64,000 nt of DNA from Panulirus ornatus. Taxonomy: Eukaryota > Arthropoda > Malacostraca > Decapoda > Palinuridae. Location: assembly GCF_036320965.1 (NCBI RefSeq), contig NC_092276.1, positions 2,731,001-2,795,000 on the forward strand. Reading direction: 5' to 3'. The translations under genes were made by a program, and so were the position numbers. The notes below the pieces were generated by a model. It was not told where the DNA came from. It saw nothing but the letters and a program-made list of their open reading frames with translations, and made no database searches. Below, piece after piece: positions 60,166 through 64,000 of the stretch (positions are counted from its first letter, which is position 1; every line of letters begins with the position of its first letter).

Positions 60166-60492
60166 ATGGGGGAGCGAGGAGGCGCTCCCCGCACCCTAGG
60201 CCTCAAAGGAGGACCCTCAGGACTCCTGTCATCCATGCTGGTGGCTACCCCCGTCCCCGTGGCTGACGTAGCGGTAGCAGATGTAGCTGATGCAGTGGGG
60301 GTGGTGGCAGCAGTGGGGAGGGTGGTGGTGGTGGCGGCAGGAACCACAGCGGCGCTCAGCTTCCTGCTGGTGCTGCGGTATCCAAACACACGCCGGGGAA
60401 AGGTCACCTCTTCCTCCGCTGGTGTACGGCACGCACGGCCCCCCCCCCCCTCACCTGCCCGCCTGCCACACCACCTCCTACACCAGCACTAG
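60166..60492 (+). CDS. Weak candidate first coding exon, membrane-segment protein (hypothetical)
   Basis: A 108-codon GC-rich frame starts MGERGGAPRTLGLKGG and carries a hydrophobic stretch at about residues 47-70 (VVVVAAGTTAALSFLLVL) followed by a basic RYPNTRRGKVT segment, as in a signal-anchor. The last part is Pro/His-rich and may be intron, with possible donors in aaaggtcacc and gctggtgtac. The Val/Ala-rich section is partly a (GTGGCA)-type low-complexity tract, and the opposite strand is also open, so coding status is doubtful. No family was recognised. The CCAAT-bearing repeats just upstream are the main reason to list it. Confidence 0.15.
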   Translation: MGERGGAPRTLGLKGGPSGLLSSMLVATPVPVADVAVADVADAVGVVAAVGRVVVVAAGTTAALSFLLVLRYPNTRRGKVTSSSAGVRHARPPPPSPARLPHHLLHQH

Positions 60493-60876
60493 TACACGAC
60501 CCTCACTCCCTCCTCCCTGTTCTCTCCCCTTCCTCCGCCCTGTTATCTACAACTAGCGACTACGGAGGCCGGACCTTCTTCAGTCGTATTTCTTCTACCT
60601 CACCTTTTTCTTCTTCTGAATCTTTTCCTCCATAGCTATACAACGTACCCCTCTATGGCCAGGTCAGAAGTTACGTATGCTAATGTAATTCTTTATGAAT
60701 ACTGAAAAATTCTAAGGAAAAAGCCCAATAATAATAATATCATTCTCTTAGGCATTTTGCGGTGGAGGATGATTCGGTCGCACTCTAAGAAAACAAAATT
60801 CTATCTATCCGTCAACATGAGCTCATTTTTCAATACCACAGGACATCCAGTAGGTGGTACATACAGCCTCTGAAAT

Positions 60877-60896
60877 CACACACACACACACACACT
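60877..60896. repeat. (CA)n microsatellite
   Basis: Ten units. Confidence 0.93.
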
Positions 60897-61203
60897 CTTA
60901 ACCCATGCCCAAAGTGTTAAAAGTGAGACACAGATTTCCACCTTTATGCAATTGAAACACTTACACAAGTGGGTCTTACTTTTCCACTTTGACACGAGGT
61001 AATATACACGACAGACTTTCACCTTCAAGAAATAAACTAGTTTAAACTGGTGCATGACACGCGACGGGCAGGAAAGACGGTTCACAGAAAAGGGAAAGCG
61101 AACACGTCGGCCAAATATATACATTTCGAAACATTCAATATTGTAATTCAGTGTGGCAGCGGTCCGATCCCCGCCGACGTCACGTCGCGTCGTCAGCAGC
61201 GGT

Positions 61204-61272
<69 letters not shown>

Positions 61273-61275
61273 GTG
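61204..61275. repeat. (GT)n microsatellite with terminal GTAT variants
   Basis: About 28 units, then atgtgtatgtgtgtg. Confidence 0.97.
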
Positions 61276-61930
61276 ACCTCACGGTGACCCCTCACTTCCT
61301 CTGTGACCTAGACCTCTGGGCCTGGGAACGTGCAGGGTCACCAACACAGGGGCGCACCAACACCTCCAACATGAAAGCCTCACCAACATGGGAACACTGC
61401 AAAACCTGAGTCATGTACAGGGAACGCTGGAACGCTGAAACGCAATGACTGTCAGGAGGCTAAAACGACAGAAACACGACTCAAGACACGACAGCACGTA
61501 ACCACTTGTGAACAGAATATCAAAGCCAACATAAAAAGATGTTTACTACAAAACACAAACGTATCGAACATGGAAATAACAGAAATGCTGGACCTCGGAG
61601 GACCATTGGTAACATCTGGAACCTGGAATACTGGAACACATCTGAAAGGGGAAGGTGTGAACTTAAGAGAACACTCAGAACACGAGACGCAAGAACACCT
61701 GAACTAAGTAAACTTCAGGGCCAGCCACGCGGGAACGCTTGGAACAAGAAACCCGGCAGACCGGGGACCGGAGAGCTGACAATAGGGAACGCGCGGAACT
61801 CTGCTGCACACCAGAACACAGGAACACACCGGAAGAAGGGAACTCCGAATGACACAATCTGTCACCGATAACCCAAGGATGAGTTACCACTGATGATGAT
61901 GATTACGGTGATGACGAAGAGCATCATCAT
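61276..61930. other. Degenerate aacac/ggaac-rich sequence, no gene
   Basis: Recurring gggaacgc, ggaacac and gaacact motifs between 61320 and 61850 suggest an old minisatellite, too diverged to give a period. Confidence 0.4.
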
Positions 61931-61934
61931 CAAG

Positions 61935-62250
61935 CGTCCGTCCAATAATATCATCCCATCTCCCTCCCCATCATCCCAATCTACCTCCCCATCATCTAAT
62001 CTCCCTCACCATCCCATCATCCCAATCTACCTCCCCATCATCTAATCTCCCTCCTCATCATCTAATCTCTCCCCATCATCCAAATCTCCCTCCCCATCAT
62101 CTCAATCTCCTTCCTCATCATCCAATCTCCCTCCCCACCATCCCACCTCCCTCCCCATCATTCTACCTCTCTCACCATCATCCCAATCTCCATCCCCATC
62201 ATCTAATCTCCCTCCCCATCATCCCACCTCCCTCCCCATCATCCTGCAAG
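61935..62250. repeat. CT-rich minisatellite of about 20 bp
   Basis: Variants of catcatctaatctccctccc and catcatcccaatctccctcc, about 15 units. Confidence 0.88.
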
Positions 62251-62355
62251 ACGTATTCCAACATCATCCAAGTCCATTCATTCGACCCTCCCTCAGCTCA
62301 CCCCGCAGCACTCTACAACCCACACCGCTATACACCAACCCCAGCGGGAGACGAC

Positions 62356-62390
62356 AACTACTACAACAACAACAACAACAACAACAACTT
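62356..62390. repeat. (ACA)n microsatellite
   Basis: About 11 units of acaaca after tactacta. Confidence 0.93.
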
Positions 62391-63833
62391 CCAACAGGGG
62401 GTGGCGGGCAGACAGCATCACAACCCGACATTCTCAAAACACGAGGGTTGCCTACTGTTCTACAAGCCATTCAAATATGGCGGACCTCGTCTCTCTTACG
62501 CCCAGGCCATTGTCAGCAGGACCATTCCCCGGGGGCCCCCCGGCCAATTAAAACCTCCCTCCCTAAACATTTGCTCCTGGGGGCTAACAACCACTGGATC
62601 CAGCCACCGTAACGACAGACGTTCCAATCATATTTTTTCTTCTTCAAAGTTGGACAAGACATTGTCCATCTTTGACGTAAAGTTTCACAACCCTGCACTT
62701 CAACTCAGGCCCAAGTATATATTTTTTTTTTCCTTTCCATTCGCAATAATTTACTTTTTCATCATAAACCTATCTCTCTGAGAAGGACTTTGAGGCCATT
62801 CATCACCCGAAGTTCCAAAAATGGGGGCGCTCCTCCGAAGTTCCAAGATGTAGAGGGGGGGTGCGCGCGCCTCAGCCACATACCTCAGCCAGCAGCGCTC
62901 CTCACGCCACCACCACCACCTCCGCCCAACCTACAACGTGGACCCTCCCTCCAACGTGGCATCTCAAATGAAAAACGTAAGGAAACGTTCGCTCGTCCAT
63001 ATCGTCTAAATGCTATACACAAACGTTTGGAAATAAAATGCAGAGCAAGAATCTACACCGTACAACCCAAAGACACGACCAGGAAAGCCACCATGAACCC
63101 TCAGCTGTACTGGAAATACTTTATGTATAAACACACTAATAATAAACTCAAAGCCGAAAACTCACCGAACACACACACACACAACACAAGTGTGTGTGTG
63201 GTGTGAGCTGTATCCTGATGTGGACCTCAATGCCTCGTCTGAGACTTGCGACGCTCTCATACTCAACACAAACGCACTTGTGACACCCTCGCACTTACAC
63301 AAACACTTACCTCTGAAGGTTACACCTCACACGAGCTCTCCCTCCCCCCCTATACGTGGCAATACCACCGCTGGAGCTCAGAATAAGGAAATCAAGATTA
63401 GAGACCATGACAAATACTGACTCGAATCCCTTTCCATTTCACACAGGGTCTTGAGAACCCAGCTCGAAACCCGGGCTCCGCCACACCGGCCGTGGCTGGA
63501 GTTTCCCTTCCTGATTATGTTACGCTCCCCCCCACCCCCTCCCCTCCCTCTCCAACAATCTCCGCCCCCACCAAGAGCCTTCCCTCTCCCCACCAAGACC
63601 CTCCTACCCAAGGAGCGTGGGACACTGAAGACGTTATTACCCCCGGCGGGAGGGAGGGGAGGAGGAGGAGGAGGGAAGACGACGCTTGGGAGGGAGGCAG
63701 AGGAAGGCAGAAGCATGTGAAAGAACGCGGGCAAGAAAGGGGGAGGAGGGAAGACGTGTGTGAATGTAAATGGGAGGGGCAGGGATGGAGGGAGTACATG
63801 AGATGGACATATAGCTGGAGATATGGATGGTCC
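62391..63833. other. No gene recognised
   Basis: Mixed sequence, then a CT-rich patch (63520-63600) and a purine-rich patch (63645-63790). Their strand bias explains the proline-rich minus frames. Confidence 0.45.
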
Positions 63834-64000
63834 ACGACGAAGGCATCTGCTGGAGGACAGCACATGGGATGGACAGATAACAGAAGCCCTAACGGTCTAT
63901 GACGAAGGTGTCTGCTGGAGGAGACCGTACATGGGACAACACATAACAGAAGCCCTGAGGGTCTTATGACGAGGGTGTCTGCTGGAGGATAGTATAAGAT
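63834..64000. repeat. Tandem repeat of about 70 bp running off the window end
   Basis: Units share acgaaggtgtctgctggagg, acagcacatgggatggacag and ataacagaagccctgagggt. Two and a half copies are seen before the cut. Confidence 0.85.

Noticed and set aside
61160..61180. B-box-like ggtccgatcccc
   Set aside because: No A-box at the right distance and no repeated body; probably chance.
63450..63480. B-box-like cgaaacccgggctcc
   Set aside because: No A-box or shared SINE body could be found.

Overview
The window reads as non-coding nuclear DNA from an animal, most probably a decapod crustacean. The reasons are the very high density of long (GA)n, (GT)n, (TA)n and GGAGA-type microsatellites, many tandem minisatellites, tRNA-derived SINEs, several clades of non-LTR retrotransposon (LINE), and two short interspersed repeats whose core I associate from memory with decapod genomes. 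The taxonomic call is inference; no single-copy gene confirms it. I see no bacterial genes, operons, CRISPR array or complete host gene.

The only convincing long reading frame is the reverse-transcriptase part of a 5'-truncated LINE on the minus strand (about 38350-39489). It has a poly(A) tail, a 9-10 bp target-site duplication and no internal stop over about 309 codons, so it is a recent insertion. A decayed relative of its 3' end lies at about 42280-42525. Three further, strongly decayed LINE pieces, from one or more other clades, can be recognised only by reading across frames: 22800-23340 (minus, RT motifs), 28640-29030 (minus, RT motifs split by a (TA)n tract) and 58172-58575 (plus, C-terminal zinc-knuckle region and 3' tail). 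A relative of that last tail is at 45762-45841. Two copies of a short element (5360-5480 plus, 36064-36168 minus) share their 3' tail with the young LINE, as expected for a SINE mobilised by that LINE family. Three tRNA-like SINE pieces are at 29990-30095, 48200-48285 and 53778-53907, all minus.

Layout: 1-5000, microsatellites, a pyrimidine-rich tract and a 20-bp minisatellite; 5000-14400, degenerate tandem repeats, a SINE and microsatellites; 14400-22800, codon-multiple minisatellites (33, 27 and 30 bp) and a 175-bp GA tract; 22800-30100, decayed LINEs and a tRNA-SINE; 30100-38300, mostly unique or degenerate sequence; 38300-43500, the young LINE, a 43-bp minisatellite, a LINE relic and a 240-bp (TA)n block; 43500-64000, large minisatellites of 31, 38 and 36 bp, LINE 3' relics, a SINE and one weak candidate promoter plus first exon (60041-60492).

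Most of the other apparent reading frames are translations of microsatellites, minisatellites or strand-biased tracts, or are about the number expected by chance. The interest of the window lies in its repeat biology: shared LINE and SINE tails, SINEs abutting GT tracts, G-tracts bordering GA arrays, and stop-free minisatellites. I did not find a previously undescribed gene system.
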